NCBI GenBank assembly: GCA_043228905.1
Contig: JBHGNT010000015.1
Span: 11,470,001-11,534,000, forward strand
Direction: 5' to 3'
Length of the DNA stretch: 64,000 nucleotides
DNA from: Azolla caroliniana
Lineage: Eukaryota; Polypodiophyta
Shown here: in pieces, positions 21,976-34,889 of the stretch
Numbering within the stretch: position 1 is the stretch's first letter
How the letters are laid out: each line of letters begins with the position of its first letter
The notes under the pieces: model-generated
What the model saw: the letters and a program-made list of their open reading frames with translations, nothing else
What the model was told of the DNA's origin: nothing
Databases searched by the model: none
Position numbers and translations under genes: made by a program

Positions 21976-24900
21976 TTAAGATACTGAGTTTCTTCTTCGC
22001 CATCGGTCGTTATTACTCCTTGATTTGTTGGCATTGAAGCTAGTGTTGTTAGTCGCCCCTGAGAGAGTAGAAAGATGAGGGGGCTCAGATGAGCTCTGCC
22101 TACGCGACGAAACACTCTTAAGCTTAGAGTTGAGTTTCTTCGAGAAGCTCGACCCTGGCCATGAAAAGAACCCTTTCTTTTTAGGAGCTTTGCTATCCAA
22201 TTGTTCTTCGAGACCCGAGCAATAGCTCCTCAAGCCCATGAACTCGGTCTTCATCTGTTGAACTTCCACTTGTAATGCTCGGACATCCGCACTGTGATGA
22301 TGGTGATGATGATTGTGAATAGACCACCCATCTCTCGAGGATTGAGGATCGCTATCTGATGTGCTTGCTCTCGCAAACTGAGTTAAAACATGGAGAGGAG
22401 GTGTATTGTCTTCAGATGGAGTGAGAGGAGAATGACTCCCTCCTGTGAGCGCATTTCGTAGCTTCATATGCTCCGAGAAGAGAACCCTTATGACCATTCG
22501 TAATGGTAACCTATCGTTCTGCGATACGTGCATGCATGAATCTAAAGAGAGCTTGTGTACATCAATGCTTTGGCATAGTTGCTTCCTTTCTTCTTCTGTG
22601 AGATCAGGGTGAGCCTGAATCACAAATGGAAACGCAAAAACGAAAAAAGCATGTCCATATTAGGTCATTAATCATGAAATCATTTCAAATAGACTTTTCT
22701 GTTTGGTTTTTTATGTACAATAGTTGGGACATACAAATAAATACCTTTAAGAAGATGTCTATGGCTTTATAAAGGCCATCGTGAGATAACCTTGCATTCC
22801 CTGGAAGTACCTCTGTAATGTCTTGAAAGCTCTGCAATGGCAGTTTTGGATCATTTGCCACATGAGAGAGATATCCATCCAAAACCTCGGCAATTTTCGA
22901 TTTAACAGACACCAAAATCACACTGGGAGACTTGAGCAAAGGAGACCCATCAGGTAGACTGTTTTCATGATGAAGAAGAAAGCTCTGCACCATCCGATGA
23001 ACCATATTCACATCATTGGCAATTTCATACATCTGATTCGATGGTGGGAGAAGATCTCTAAGAGAAACTTGATCTAATTGCATAGCCACCCTCTTCTCGA
23101 GCTCCTCACAACAATCAGAATCGATCCCTAACATGTGTGCCACTCTGAGCAGACGGAATTGAAAACTTATGGACACCGCATCAATTTGGGAGGGAAGAAC
23201 AGATATCATGCTCTCAACAAATGCACAGTGTTTGCTTCTCACCTCAGACGAATCCTCCTCTACATTCTCACTCAAAGGAAGATCAAACCCTCGAAAGGTA
23301 TGATCACCATTGCCATCTTTGTCATCGTCTTCTCCTCTATTTTCACCATCTTCATTGATGACCTGTTCTTTCGGAGCTGATTTGTTTACAATAAGGTCGA
23401 ACCCTTTGAACCCATCTTGCTCGACATACTGATGATTCATGGCATCGTCTTCCGAAAGGAGGCTCGGAAGCCATTTGGTGGCATAGCAAGAAACGACAGA
23501 CCCGATGAGGTCGACCCGCATCCCTTTAGCTTTAATGGCATTCATGATTCTGACAAAGTGATTGGTGCTGAGGAGACACACATCTTCAAACCACCAATCC
23601 TGAGGTATAGAAGCAGCAGTAGTAGTAGTAGTAGTAGCAGTAGTAGTAGCTACGGATTTCTCGAGCTCGAGTTCATGGCTACGAGGATCGAACCTTTGGT
23701 TGGCGTGACCACCACCACGAGCAGCAGCAGGAGCAGGAGCAGGAGCAGGCTTTCTACCTCGTGTGAAAGACCATCGGATGCCTTTGGGATCGGTGCAGGC
23801 CTTCCAGGCGATGGATTCGATGCATCGCTGGGCGATCTCGAGCTTCTCGGACCAAGGTGCGAGGTCAGGGGAGGAGCAGGTCCGGAGGACGGAGATGGAG
23901 TCATTCCACGAGGGGAAGACGCGGGAGGAAAGGAAGGATTCGGTCTCGGCCACGAGGTTGAGGTTGGGCGGGCGGCCGGGGGGCAGGTGGTCTGCATCCA
24001 TCTCCAGGTACTGGGAAGCACATCGGAGGGCTGCCACATTGGAGGTGGTGATGGTGACTGCAACGCCATAGCAGAACTTGGCGGCAAGCTCGAACGCGTG
24101 CCGCCCGCCCGGGAATCGGAGCAGACGGATGTGGTCCTTCTCTGTATCCCTCGACTCGAACACCAGCCTGTTCAGGAGGCCGCTGCGGGAAAGGAGAGGG
24201 AACTAGGGGGTGTGTATGTGCCATGTGCGTGGCAGGTTTAGGGTTTTTGCAGAAACCAACATATCACACACACACACACCATAGCCACAGATATCGAATC
24301 ATCAGCATGTTCCTTTTTTTTCTATCATGATGTGAATGAATCATGATATGAATGAATTATAACTATATAATCTTATGAACGAGTATAAACCTGGTCAGAT
24401 ATCATTAGAGAGCTACCATTGAAGCTACACAAAGCGGGGCAAGATAACAAAATAGGTAAATGGTACTTTGAGAACGATGACAGAGAAAGTGGGAGAAGAG
24501 GCGTACTTCCCATTAGCGGTGAATAGTGCCAAAAAAAATAGAGAGGGAGGGAAGGAAGAAGCTTTTGCAGAGAGCTTTCGAAAATTAGCGTATTTAATTA
24601 GAGAAAGGGCTTCATTGAAACCTGAATTAGAGTCGCAGATAGAAGCGACTTTCCATTACAGACATTGAGGGAGAATTAGCGTATTTAATTAGAGAAAGGG
24701 CTTCATTGAAACCTGAATTAGAGTCACAGATAGAAGCGACTTTCCATTACAGACATTGAGGGAGAATTAGTGTTTATATACATATATATAGAGAGAGAGA
24801 GAGAATCCTCCATTAAAGATGAGCTTCTAGACAAGCAAATTAGAATCTTTCATGAACACAGTTAGCAGCGTCTGAGAGAGACGCACAGAAGCGCGCTTCC

Positions 24901-25277
24901 ATTAAAAACTTCTCTGAGGATGCACCAATTAGGATTTGAGACAGACAGATTGAGGAGAAAGATCTTGATTATACCTTGTGAAGATGGAATTCTGTAGAGT
25001 CCACTTCCACTCGCAGATCGCTCTGAAGAGATGTTGCTACAAACCTGCAAGTGATGAGGAGCTAAGTGTCTATGGCGATCTTTTTCACTCTCAGGAAGAC
25101 AAAAAAAAAAAAATTAAAAGACTGAGCAAAGAGAAGGATTTACCATGCTTGTCCATCCTTTTGACAACCTGTAATTTCTGCAGGATTGATGAGGAGCTCG
25201 ACCTTGTGAAGCTTCTGATTATCTGTGGCTGAAGAAGAGAAACAAGAAGCTTCTAATTCTTCTGCGGATGTGTTCAT
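21976..25277 (-). CDS. BTB/POZ and NPH3 domain protein
   Basis: Four exons on minus, GT..AG and in phase: 25277-25144, 25044-24975, 24202-22745, 22614-21976; 2301 nt, 766 aa plus stop. Exons 1-2 and the start of exon 3 rebuild the BTB fold: DGQAW-F, SDLRVEVDSTEFHLHK, then FPLLSRSGLLNRL, and FELAAKFCYGV with NVAALRCASQYLEM. The NPH3 domain begins near residue 270 (DWWFEDVCLL) and ends with the family signature HDGLYKAIDIFLKAHPDL across intron 3. A C-terminal coiled-coil-like part (VRALQVEVQQMKTEFMGL) and a basic tail RRRNSVS follow; a serine third from the end after RRR is the 14-3-3 site known in NPH3. Family members are substrate adaptors for CUL3 ligases at the plasma membrane in blue-light or auxin signalling. 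Odd: Thr/Ala and Pro/Ala repeats before, and an acidic insert (about residues 345-385) within, the NPH3 domain. The start was chosen at 25277; an in-frame ATG at 25430 is also possible. Which subfamily is not settled. Confidence 0.9.
24583..24764. repeat. 91-bp tandem duplication in intron 2 of the NPH3 gene
   Basis: Two adjacent 91-bp copies (24583-24673 and 24674-24764) differ at one base (TCGCAG versus TCACAG, a CpG change). A 6-bp third start follows. Confidence 0.95.
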
Positions 25278-25975
25278 CACAGGCGGAAGAATTATGTCTC
25301 GATATTTATCGTTCTTAGATTTTCCCTTGCAGGGGGAGAGGGGGAGACAGACAGACAGACAGACAGACAGAGAGAAGAGCTCGTGAATATGGATATGGAT
25401 ATGGAGTTCACAGGCTCGATCGATCTTCACAAAATTAGATGTCTATTGAAAGATCAGGGAATGGTCTGAGGGCAGAGAGAGAGAGAGAGAGACCTCTTGT
25501 CAAAGCTTAATCTTAAGGCTGTTTGGCTATGGCGCCGATTGAGACTGATATATCTGTCGTGGTCTGCTGGTGAACGGAAACCTGGCAAAAAGCTCCGTGA
25601 GCAGGAAGAAAATCACATTGGAAATGCAATAGCAACGTTAATTAGCTGAGCTGAAGCTGCTGCGGTCAATAAGCTTTCCTTTGCCATAGCCATAGCCATA
25701 ATAGCCATAATAGCCATAGCCATAATAGCAGCCATGGATGATATAGCCTACAGAGGGGTACGGTGGAGAGTTAAAGCGTGAATTTTAGAGGTGTTCCTCG
25801 ACATGAAAGATCCACACAAACCAGGTCTTGTTCTTCCCGTTCAGAGGGTTAAGTAAAGCTGCGTCAAGCTCTTATCGTAGCTTCTTATCCATTGGCAGAG
25901 AGAGAGAGTGAGAGCTCTAGGGTAACAACCTAACTGGACTAAAAGCTCAAGACACAGAGAGAGCTAAATAGAAAA

Positions 25976-26006
<31 letters not shown>

Positions 26007-26559
26007 GCGTAGCTACATAACATAGTACAGACAATGAGATGAGAAAGACACAGAGGTGGGCCGCGTGCGATCTCAATTAATTAATAGAGAGAGAGAGAGA
26101 GAGGCAGACAGAGGAGAAATCTGAAGGAGAAGGAAGGAAAGAGGAAAGAAGAAATTGCGCAGGAGAAAAGGGTTTTTAGGAGGAACAGCAGCAGCAGTAG
26201 TCATATATCATCTCTCTGTGTGTCTCTGCGTGTGAGCAGGAGCAGGAAGGGAAGGAGGACGACGCCATTAAATGCTGTCTGTGTAGGGTTTTGGTTTGGA
26301 TTAGGGAGGGGGCCATGGCCAATAGGGTTTGCACGGATTGGAGCTCCTCTTCTTCTTCTTCTTTTATCTCTGTTTCAGTTAGGGTTTTCTATTGTGTGTT
26401 GGGTTCTGTAAACCTGTGTACTGTTTGATGGCGATGGCGATGGCGATGGGGGCCTCTGCTTCTGCTTCTGCTTCTTTTGGTGTGTAGGAGATTTGGCGGC
26501 ACTCTCTCTCTGTCTCTCAGTTTAGCTGCATCATCTGGCGGCGTATCAATACGCATATT

Positions 26560-26597
<38 letters not shown>

Positions 26598-26650
26598 CGT
26601 ATGTTAACTAACATTAATTATACCCTTACCTAAATCTAGAGGCGGCGGGG
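25278..26650. promoter_or_regulatory. GA/CT-rich upstream region of the NPH3 gene
   Basis: Upstream of the start codon on minus is a region dense in simple repeats: (CAGA)n at about 25346-25372, GA tracts near 25475, 25905, 25986-26008, 26085-26103, a (CCATAG/CCATAA)n run at 25685-25735, (TTC)n at 26347-26363, (GGCGAT)n near 26428-26450, (TTCTGC)n at 26455-26475 and (AT)n at 26560-26585. CT-rich tracts on the transcribed strand are common in plant 5' UTRs. No TATA box or start site was fixed with confidence. Confidence 0.45.
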
Positions 26651-29600
26651 CCCACATACATACATATATGTACATATACTTATACATACACATATATGTA
26701 TTATGTATATATGTACATGGATGGATGGATGGATAGATAGATAGATAGACAGAGATAAGATAGATCAGATATGTATAGAGAGGGTAGGGGGGATGTAGTA
26801 CCTACCTCCTCCAAACAAATTACATACATACATACCACCTTCAATTAATGGGCAATGTATTTGGTTCGCATACGTACATGATGGATGATCCTTCCTCTTA
26901 ACACAATGGATCCCCTTCTAAACACACATATACATATAGAGTGTGTGTGTGTGTGTGTGTGTGACCCATGGATCCCTCCTCTGTTGGACCCGAAAGTGTG
27001 TGTCTGTTGTGTGTTCGTGAATATGTATATCCTCGGTCGCCCAAAACCCGCGTCCTTACTGTCTTACTTACTTACTTACATTACATTACAGTTTCCTCGT
27101 CCGTCTCCCCAAGGCCTTCCTTCCATCCGAAAAATGCCCGGAAACTTGCCTAGCCGGAATCTCCCATACCAAGACTCTAACAAACATATGTGTGTTGTGT
27201 CCATACAACATACGGTTATATTCGCACCTAGACTTCCTTGCATCAGGTTTTTTTGCTTTTGTGGAGTTCCGGAAATGAAAGAAACACAATCTATTGCCGA
27301 AACTCTCGCACAATGTATGTAGCTCATAACATAACCTTACTTTTTTTTTCCTCCAAACATTTCTTTCATTAGTTAGTATTAAGAAAAGCGCCCAAAGACT
27401 ACAAAACGTACAATCAGAAAATGCTATGTACAAAAGAGAGATGGTCAGGGCAAGGCTACATAACCTTACGAGTGAGTCTTCTTACAAGAAAGGTAAAACA
27501 AAACAAAAAAAACATTAGATAGTACACATGTAGTAAAATCTTTGAAGTTCTATCGTAGAGTGATATCATTCTCCCCTAGGAGGGAGGGGGGGAGGCATGG
27601 TGTACTTGAAATAAAGAGGCCATTAACAAGATGGCCCACATTTATTTAGTGTAGACGAGGGCCATTTATAGTAGTGATGGTTCTGAGATAGTAGCATAAA
27701 GCCATTAAGGAAGAGATATGAATGATTGATCGAGATTGAGAGAGAGGCCACTTACGAAGGAGACTTGGTGCCTTGAATCTTCAGTTATTTATGGTTATTT
27801 GAGTATCATTAGGGCAAAGCATAAATTTGGGTAGTAGAAGTGATTGTGATGGCATTGTTAGGAATGCATGTTATTTCGAACCCATGTGGTCACCAAAAAT
27901 GAATTTCATCACGACTTTGTTAAGATAAAAGCTACTGAGGTCTTTGATTATTACATCTATACTGACAAATGATTGAATCTGAGGAGTAATTTCTTGAAAT
28001 ATTAAACATACGATTTTAAGCATGTTCGAAATGTCCACTTTTTTTTTTTACCATTGAAGGATACATATATAACAATGGCATTTTTTTAAGCAATAAGGAT
28101 AGTACTAAGATGACCTTTGATAATACAATCAATCAAAAGAACGCATAAGCTTTACAATTACACCATCATTTTTAAAGAAACTTATTATATTTCTCGATTT
28201 TGCCATTCACATGAGGCAAATATTTCTTTTTTGATATCTACAGTCTAAAGAGTCATAAGTCTAGGCACCAAGTCTTCTCTTCGTGTGATATTGAGTAGAA
28301 CCGTGGGGTAAGCTCATGGATAAGAGCCCAAGGTTAGGGCAAAAACTAGACTAATGCCTTCAAACTTGGGCATCACAATGTCATGCTATAAGTTGAGTGT
28401 TGTCTTCAAAGGCCAAAGACACAACAACTAACATGTCTCAACATCATACAAAGTCCTTATGTATGATAGGGTGTTGTCACCTCATTCATACAAATGTTTG
28501 TTCCCATCATTTCTTAACCTAATGTTTCTACATGATGTGCAAAAATTACGTGAGAGTAAGGAGATGCCATGACAAAGAAACTTGATCTATGAGCTCCTAC
28601 AATACTCGGGTAAATAAGAAGAAAAAGGCATGGTATTTGGCGATCTTGTGAGAGTCTCTTGGGTGGTGAGGAGTAGCATTGCCACGGTAGAAATTTTATA
28701 CGGTGTCAAAGTATGGTAGATGGGAAGAGGATTAGCTTTCCTCCCCCCATAGGAACACCAAATTCCCTCCCTGTATTAGTTCACCAGTTGTTCCCTTCCA
28801 TTTACTGTGGGCAAGGAAGTAGTGTCTTGATTTGCTTTTGAAATATCTTAACAACTATAGTGTTGGGTGCTCTCCAAAGATGCATCGGGTTAACCATGAA
28901 GAACTATGAAGCTCGAGATAGTATGGCTTTGGGATGAAATGAAACAAATATGGATGGATGGTATATTTGACTCATGATCGTCAATTATGAAACCTAATAC
29001 TACTTAGGCATAGCGATAAGGGGCTAATGGATGTCTGAAACATAAATATTCTCAATGACATCACTTCATGTAAATTAACACCATGTTTTTTGTTAGAAGC
29101 ATTTGGAGTATGGACACAATGTCAATTCCTAGATTCATAACCACAAAACTCAACAAGATTAGACAATGGTTGACAAAAGACAAACTTCCAAGTGTTATGA
29201 ATCACACACATTCAAGTGTGTTCCAAAGAAATAGTGAATTTGTGCATTCAGATGGTGTGCAATGAATTCAATTTGTACAGAGCCATTAATATGGAATCAT
29301 ATGCAAATACTTCTTGGGGAGAAAAGTCATATTCTCACAAAAGGCATGCACATGACAATGAGCTCGCCTTGTAGAACGGTACCATTGTCAAGAATTCCAT
29401 GGTTGAGGAGATGGACCAAGTTTTCCTATTTCTTTATGAGATCTTGTAGGAACTTTAATCATGGATTACTATTTTGTAGATTCCCGTGTTATATACGTTT
29501 GATTGTTCTTCGATGATCAATTGATATTCAATCCAAACGTGTCATTCAATAGTCCATATATTTCAGATGGGGGAAATGGAGACATTGGAGAGAAGATAGA

Positions 29601-32600
29601 TAGAGGGAAGATAGATGACACTACTTAAAAATTCGTTTCCATTTTTTTTTAAACCTTAAACCTGAAAAATGTTCCAATTGCTTCACACTTGATTCAATCT
29701 TTCCAAAAAACATTGGCATGATCGTAGTTCCACGTACCAGAAAAACAATAGTCCTTGTATAACCTCTGTGTTGAGGTTGGTTTCTCTCCTTCATTGCTCT
29801 CCAAAAACAAAAATGTGAATATTCATATCCATTAACCTCTTTCTAAGAAAACCGTATATTTCAATCGAGATATGCGTTCATGATGCTGTTTTGATTTGTT
29901 AGATATATTAAATTGCTTTTTGGTATCTTCTTATCATGGTTTGTTTCATTGTAAAGGTTGAGTGGGAAGGTGAATTATAACAAACTTTAGATCCTCCCAA
30001 AAACAAGCCATCATAATGTGTTTAGCTTTAGAAAAATAAAACTGTAATGGCATCGTCATTACTCATCCAAATCCTACTTGGAAATAACCACTCTTGGGGT
30101 TCTTTTGATCAAGCATTAAACTTCCTTTTCGAAAACTACTTCGCTACGAGAAAAACAAAAATACCTCGATTCGATAAAGTCACAAAATGGCAAACTTATT
30201 ATCTCCAGTCTCATCATGAGCACTTATATATTCAATATGATGTTTAAGAACCAATAATATGTCCAATTTCAACCAATCAAATGGCTATGGGATGAATATT
30301 GATGATTTGGCTAGCACCACACGTGTCTTGTCTATTATAGGCTCCCATTTGTCATGCCAATGGACCATGACTACCATATACCATTGTTTTTGACATTTTT
30401 TCAATGGTTCACATCCACATGATAAATCACCTAGCCTTTATTTTAGGGCCTAAATCCATCACATATCTGTTTCAAATATTCGTGGCGATTTTGAATCAAT
30501 AATGTTGAGAAAGACATGAAGGTTAATATGTTTAAACACACTACTATAGATATGTGCAAGTTAAAATGTTGATTGCCCTTGTGATAGTCCAACCTCACAC
30601 TAATGTTTTGCCAAGAATTAGAAATGAATGAGTGAAATAGTGCAATAAGTTAAACTAGTACCACAATTAAAACTCGAAAGAATGTAATGTACATAAAGAC
30701 TACATTGTCTTTTTAATACCTTGAGAGTAAGCACATGAACATATATCATGTGTCCATGTTGTGGAAGACTCAACTACTACACGTGGTTAACACCGTGTGC
30801 ACTTCTAGAGTACAAGTAAATTGATATGATATATGCTCTCGAATATCAACATCAAACTCTTGGGAAATTCGAGACATCTTTATCATATATGTATCTAACC
30901 CTCGATCCTATCTTTGCTGTCATAGAGATAATATATTTGTAAAATATAACTTTGCTCTAAGGAACCAACATTAAAAATGGCATGAAATGATGTTCCCAAA
31001 AATCGAACAACTTGGGCACATGGTGAAGGCAGTAGCTGATCCTAAAATATTGGCAAATGGACATGAGTTATACATCAACTTCGAACTGTTGGGAACTTCA
31101 AGCATGACATCATTATCACGTATGTGTCTACATTTGAATCCGAACCTTTACAACTCATGGTTCTATGCTCGGAAGGATAGAGGTTGTAAATTTATAATTC
31201 AATGTTTTCCCAACTTCAATTTAAACCTTTAAGAAAAATGTTGGGCAACTGATAAGATTTAAATTGTTTCACTTGGATGAATACATGTGTGTGAGCGCGC
31301 CCACACACACACATCATGGTGATAGGTAAATATGTACATATATGTTATAAATCCAAAATAGAATGAAGTGTACTTATATGCTCTCACAAAACACATCTCG
31401 AATTCCCAAAATAACATTCATTTTCTTCGTGATATCCACCATAGTTTTTCTACACAAACCTCTCATAGTCGTGTAGCAATTACATGTCTTTCTTTACTTA
31501 AAAGATCATGGGGATGAAGTGAATATCTTGCAATTTTAGCTATCAAACCCAATGAACCACAATGTTGACAAACCTCATCACTAAAACTTTTTTTCTGATT
31601 TGGGTGCATGGGGATTTGAAGTCTTGTGCCACATTGCTTGATTCATAGGGTGAATTGTGCCCCCTAGACAACAAGGCCCAAGATCATCAATGTTCATGAT
31701 GTAACGGTCTTTCATAATACTTGTGCGGTTTTAATGTAGTTTAATTCTTTTATTTTTCTTTTCAGTAACACTTTTATTACTAGTGGGAAACCTCAATGTG
31801 AGGTGAAAACCCACAAAGAATAAAGTGAAGTATACAAGTGTCGATAAGACACTAAAGAGCTTAGAAAGTTTAATTCCACATTACTAGTAATAGTTATATA
31901 CAATACGTTTAGTCCTCTTGAGTGTATTAGATATTGATTAAATGAAGTAGCCTCAAATGAAATGATTGAGAGAGAGACATGTTCTAAATAAAAGATCATC
32001 CAAAATATACTTATATATGTACAAGAGCTTCAAAAGGTATGCTCGATAATGCTTAAAATTGCAAGTACATTTTTTGTCAAGTTTGAGATCTTCATCACAT
32101 GAAAAGCAGGATTAAGCACATAATTAAACTTCCAACTAGATGCAAAATTAAAAATTGAAGCATCTAATTCACTAAATTAGACATGCCCACTGTCTATGTG
32201 TAAGCATTACCAACAAATTAAGATTCTATCTATCGTAAAAAACTAATCCTCACAATGTCACGTGATCAGTGACCTAACTTTGACCAAGCATATGATAGGT
32301 ACATTTGAAAATATGTAACCAAGCATGTATTTTGAATCTCTCTTAAAATTTTGGTATTTTTTGTTTTCTTTAATGCCCATGAGAGATTGAAGGAAACATT
32401 GTAGTATGGGGTCAAGCCCATACAAAGGTAGAATCTAACTTGAGTTCTCTCAAATTTATGATGTCCAATCTTGTGATTTATGATGAACCTCAAGTGTTCG
32501 TCCTATTCCTTGTCCAACCATCACATCACACTTTTGTGATCTCAAATCCTCATTATATACTACATTAGCTTTTGATATTTTATTCATTTTATTGTATAGT

Positions 32601-32864
32601 TGAGTAAATAAGGGTCTTTGTAATTTGAAATCCTCATTATATACAACATTAGCCCTTGATCTTTTATTACTTTTCTAGTATAGTTAAGAAAACCTTATTT
32701 ACATATTTGTTTTTGTCATTTTAGCAATTTACATAATGAGGTTAGCCTAGCTCTAGTTAGGTCTTTCTCTCATCTTTAATTTTTAGGATCTGAATCATGA
32801 CCATTTTGTTACCAAGAATATTACTTACCATTGGGGAATAAGAATACCATTTAGTAAATCAATC
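26651..32864. other. Gene-free AT-rich stretch
   Basis: About 6.2 kb. 26651-27100 holds short tandem repeats: (ACAT)n, (GGAT)n/(GATA)n at 26717-26749, (GT)n at 26941-26963, and (TTAC)n at 27060-27090. From 27.1 to 32.86 kb I recognise no coding domain, RNA gene or element ends on either strand; it looks like old non-coding sequence. Part of it is the target of the LINE insertion at 32884. Confidence 0.5.
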
Positions 32865-32888
32865 AAAACATTCCCCTATGCTAATATT

Positions 32889-34853
32889 ATGATAAGAAAT
32901 AAGCTAATATATTGGAAGAAGGAAAGGTTATCCTTAGCTGGACGTGTAGTTGTTGCTAATTCTGTGCTTTTATCATCTGTTTGGTATATAGCCTCTACAT
33001 GGTTGTTTTCTAGGTCCATTATGCTTAGAGTTCAACGTCTAGTACGGAATTTTATTTGGGGAAATGATACGGTACACAATACTATAGCAAAGGTAGCTTG
33101 GTCGGTTCTTATACAACCCAAACATAAAGGAGGTTTAGGTTTGATTGATCCTTTCATGCAAAGTAAAGCATTACTTGTTAAACATGTTGTTAGGTGTTTA
33201 TTGCCTGGACAAGAGTTATGGAAAAAGTTTTGGATGTGTCATTTATATAAATTAAAACCATCGGTTGGTGGTAATTGGCGTGATAGTCTTAGATGGTTCT
33301 TTAATTCAGATTTTCCGCTGTCTAAATCGACAGTTGGGTCCTTTAGTTTTTTTAATGGCATTCTAAGGGCATGGGAAAGTATTCGTCGAGCGCTGGTTTT
33401 TTTGCCACCAAAAACATATCATCAATTAATGCGTCAGCCGTTGTTATGGAATCCTTTGTTTACTGATGAAGCGGCATGTGTCTTAGGTTTACGACCTAGG
33501 TTATCTTGGGCTGCAATGGATAATGGACCAGCTCGTACGGTTGCGGATTGGATTGCTTTCCTGCAGACTTCAGTGCAAGACCAAAAGAGTAGGGTGTCTA
33601 ATTTCAGAGGGGCAAACATTATGATAACTCAAGTGTCAACGGTGTATCAGGTAACATTACCAACTTTGAGTTTTGGTCATTGTTTGAATTGGTATGGTAT
33701 GTTTTCGAGATTAAATATACTAATAGGAGCTCGTCTGTATACTCAAAATGGTAGCCTTTACTTTTATGAAGTTTGCGATAATGGTAGGTTGTTGGTAGTG
33801 GAGGAGGAGTCTTCAATTGTGTCTTCTGCCAGGCAGCTGCCAGTGAGAGTAATAGCTAGGTTGGGAAAAAAGATATTTATAGATCCTAATTCACTAATTG
33901 CTAAGTATTCATCTCATATATGGGTTTTAAATTCTAGACCAATTGTTGATTTGCAGTGGGATCCATTAGATTATGGTTGGAAGTTACCAATGTCTGATAG
34001 TACGCAAGAGAAAGTTCTTCCATTTTTTGCATATTCTGTGTCACTGGGTAGGAAGTTTTTGTTAAATGAGATAGAGTCAATTCCGGCAGGAAAAAAATAT
34101 TGGGAGGAAGGTAATGTCTCATCTACATATATGTTGAAGTTTTGGAAACACCTTTGGTCGCTTAAATGTATGAACAAGGTATTGCACTTTCGATGGTTAA
34201 TGATTCATTATGCATTGCCAGTAGGAGCTTTATTGAGGGGAACAATACCTGATCGATCATGTGGTAGGTGTGGCTGGGCATATGAGACATTACATCATGC
34301 TTTTTGGGAATGTGTTACGGCCAAATGTTTTTGGGCTCGTATTCTTAGGCTTTTAAGTCGTAAGTATAGGGCTACTAAATTCACGTGGGGTACAATCTTT
34401 TGGGGTACGTTGGATCGAGAAACTATTTTTTATCATTATCATAATTCATCATTGACTTTACATGTGAAAAGTTTTCAGGTGTACGTTACGAATAGCTCCT
34501 TGCAGGGAGTCAAGTTCTTTTCTAGGTGTTATGTTTGGAACTTTATTTCCTCGTTGGCCTTATGGATTATTTGGAAAGCAAGGTGTTCTAAAATATATAA
34601 TGATGAAGATACTAATGTTGTGGATCAAGTTAAATCTTTCTGGGAATTATTGGTAAATATAGTTAAAGGTGAATATGATAGCTATAAGGGTTGTGGAAAT
34701 GGGCCTAACCGGAAAAGAAAGCGACTTAGAAGAGTCTGGTCAACCATTCCTATTTTTTTGGATGCAATAGGGGAAGATGTAAAGTGGAATTATGTTCCAC
34801 CTCGATGGTTGTTTCCGCCACCAGCGCCATTTATATTGAACACAGCCGTTTAG
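32889..34853 (+). CDS. LINE ORF2 C-terminal fragment with zf-RVT domain
   Basis: 654 codons without a stop, starting 5 bp after the truncation point, so the first ATG is accidental and the catalytic RT core is missing. It starts in the segment after RT (ERLSLAGRVVVANSVLLSSV, LVRNFIWGND, KHKGGLGLIDPFMQSKALL). Near residues 425-485 it has the zinc-binding zf-RVT domain of plant LINEs (HFRWLMIHYALPVGALL, CGRCGWAYETLHHAFWEC). Near 570 follows SSLALWIIWKARCSKIYND, the usual segment after zf-RVT. With no RT core it cannot support retrotransposition. The lack of stops fits a young insertion. Confidence 0.9.
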   Translation: MIRNKLIYWKKERLSLAGRVVVANSVLLSSVWYIASTWLFSRSIMLRVQRLVRNFIWGNDTVHNTIAKVAWSVLIQPKHKGGLGLIDPFMQSKALLVKHVVRCLLPGQELWKKFWMCHLYKLKPSVGGNWRDSLRWFFNSDFPLSKSTVGSFSFFNGILRAWESIRRALVFLPPKTYHQLMRQPLLWNPLFTDEAACVLGLRPRLSWAAMDNGPARTVADWIAFLQTSVQDQKSRVSNFRGANIMITQVSTVYQVTLPTLSFGHCLNWYGMFSRLNILIGARLYTQNGSLYFYEVCDNGRLLVVEEESSIVSSARQLPVRVIARLGKKIFIDPNSLIAKYSSHIWVLNSRPIVDLQWDPLDYGWKLPMSDSTQEKVLPFFAYSVSLGRKFLLNEIESIPAGKKYWEEGNVSSTYMLKFWKHLWSLKCMNKVLHFRWLMIHYALPVGALLRGTIPDRSCGRCGWAYETLHHAFWECVTAKCFWARILRLLSRKYRATKFTWGTIFWGTLDRETIFYHYHNSSLTLHVKSFQVYVTNSSLQGVKFFSRCYVWNFISSLALWIIWKARCSKIYNDEDTNVVDQVKSFWELLVNIVKGEYDSYKGCGNGPNRKRKRLRRVWSTIPIFLDAIGEDVKWNYVPPRWLFPPPAPFILNTAV

Positions 34854-34889
34854 GATGAGTGCGTGAGGAAAGTGTAAACTGTTTTTGTG

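Noticed and set aside
23417-24241. A 274-codon plus-strand frame
   Set aside because: It is antisense to exon 3 of the BTB/NPH3 gene, whose minus-strand frame carries the recognisable domains.
26220-26411. A 63-codon frame with a hydrophobic C-terminus
   Set aside because: Low-complexity sequence upstream of the NPH3 gene, no family match and no splice context.
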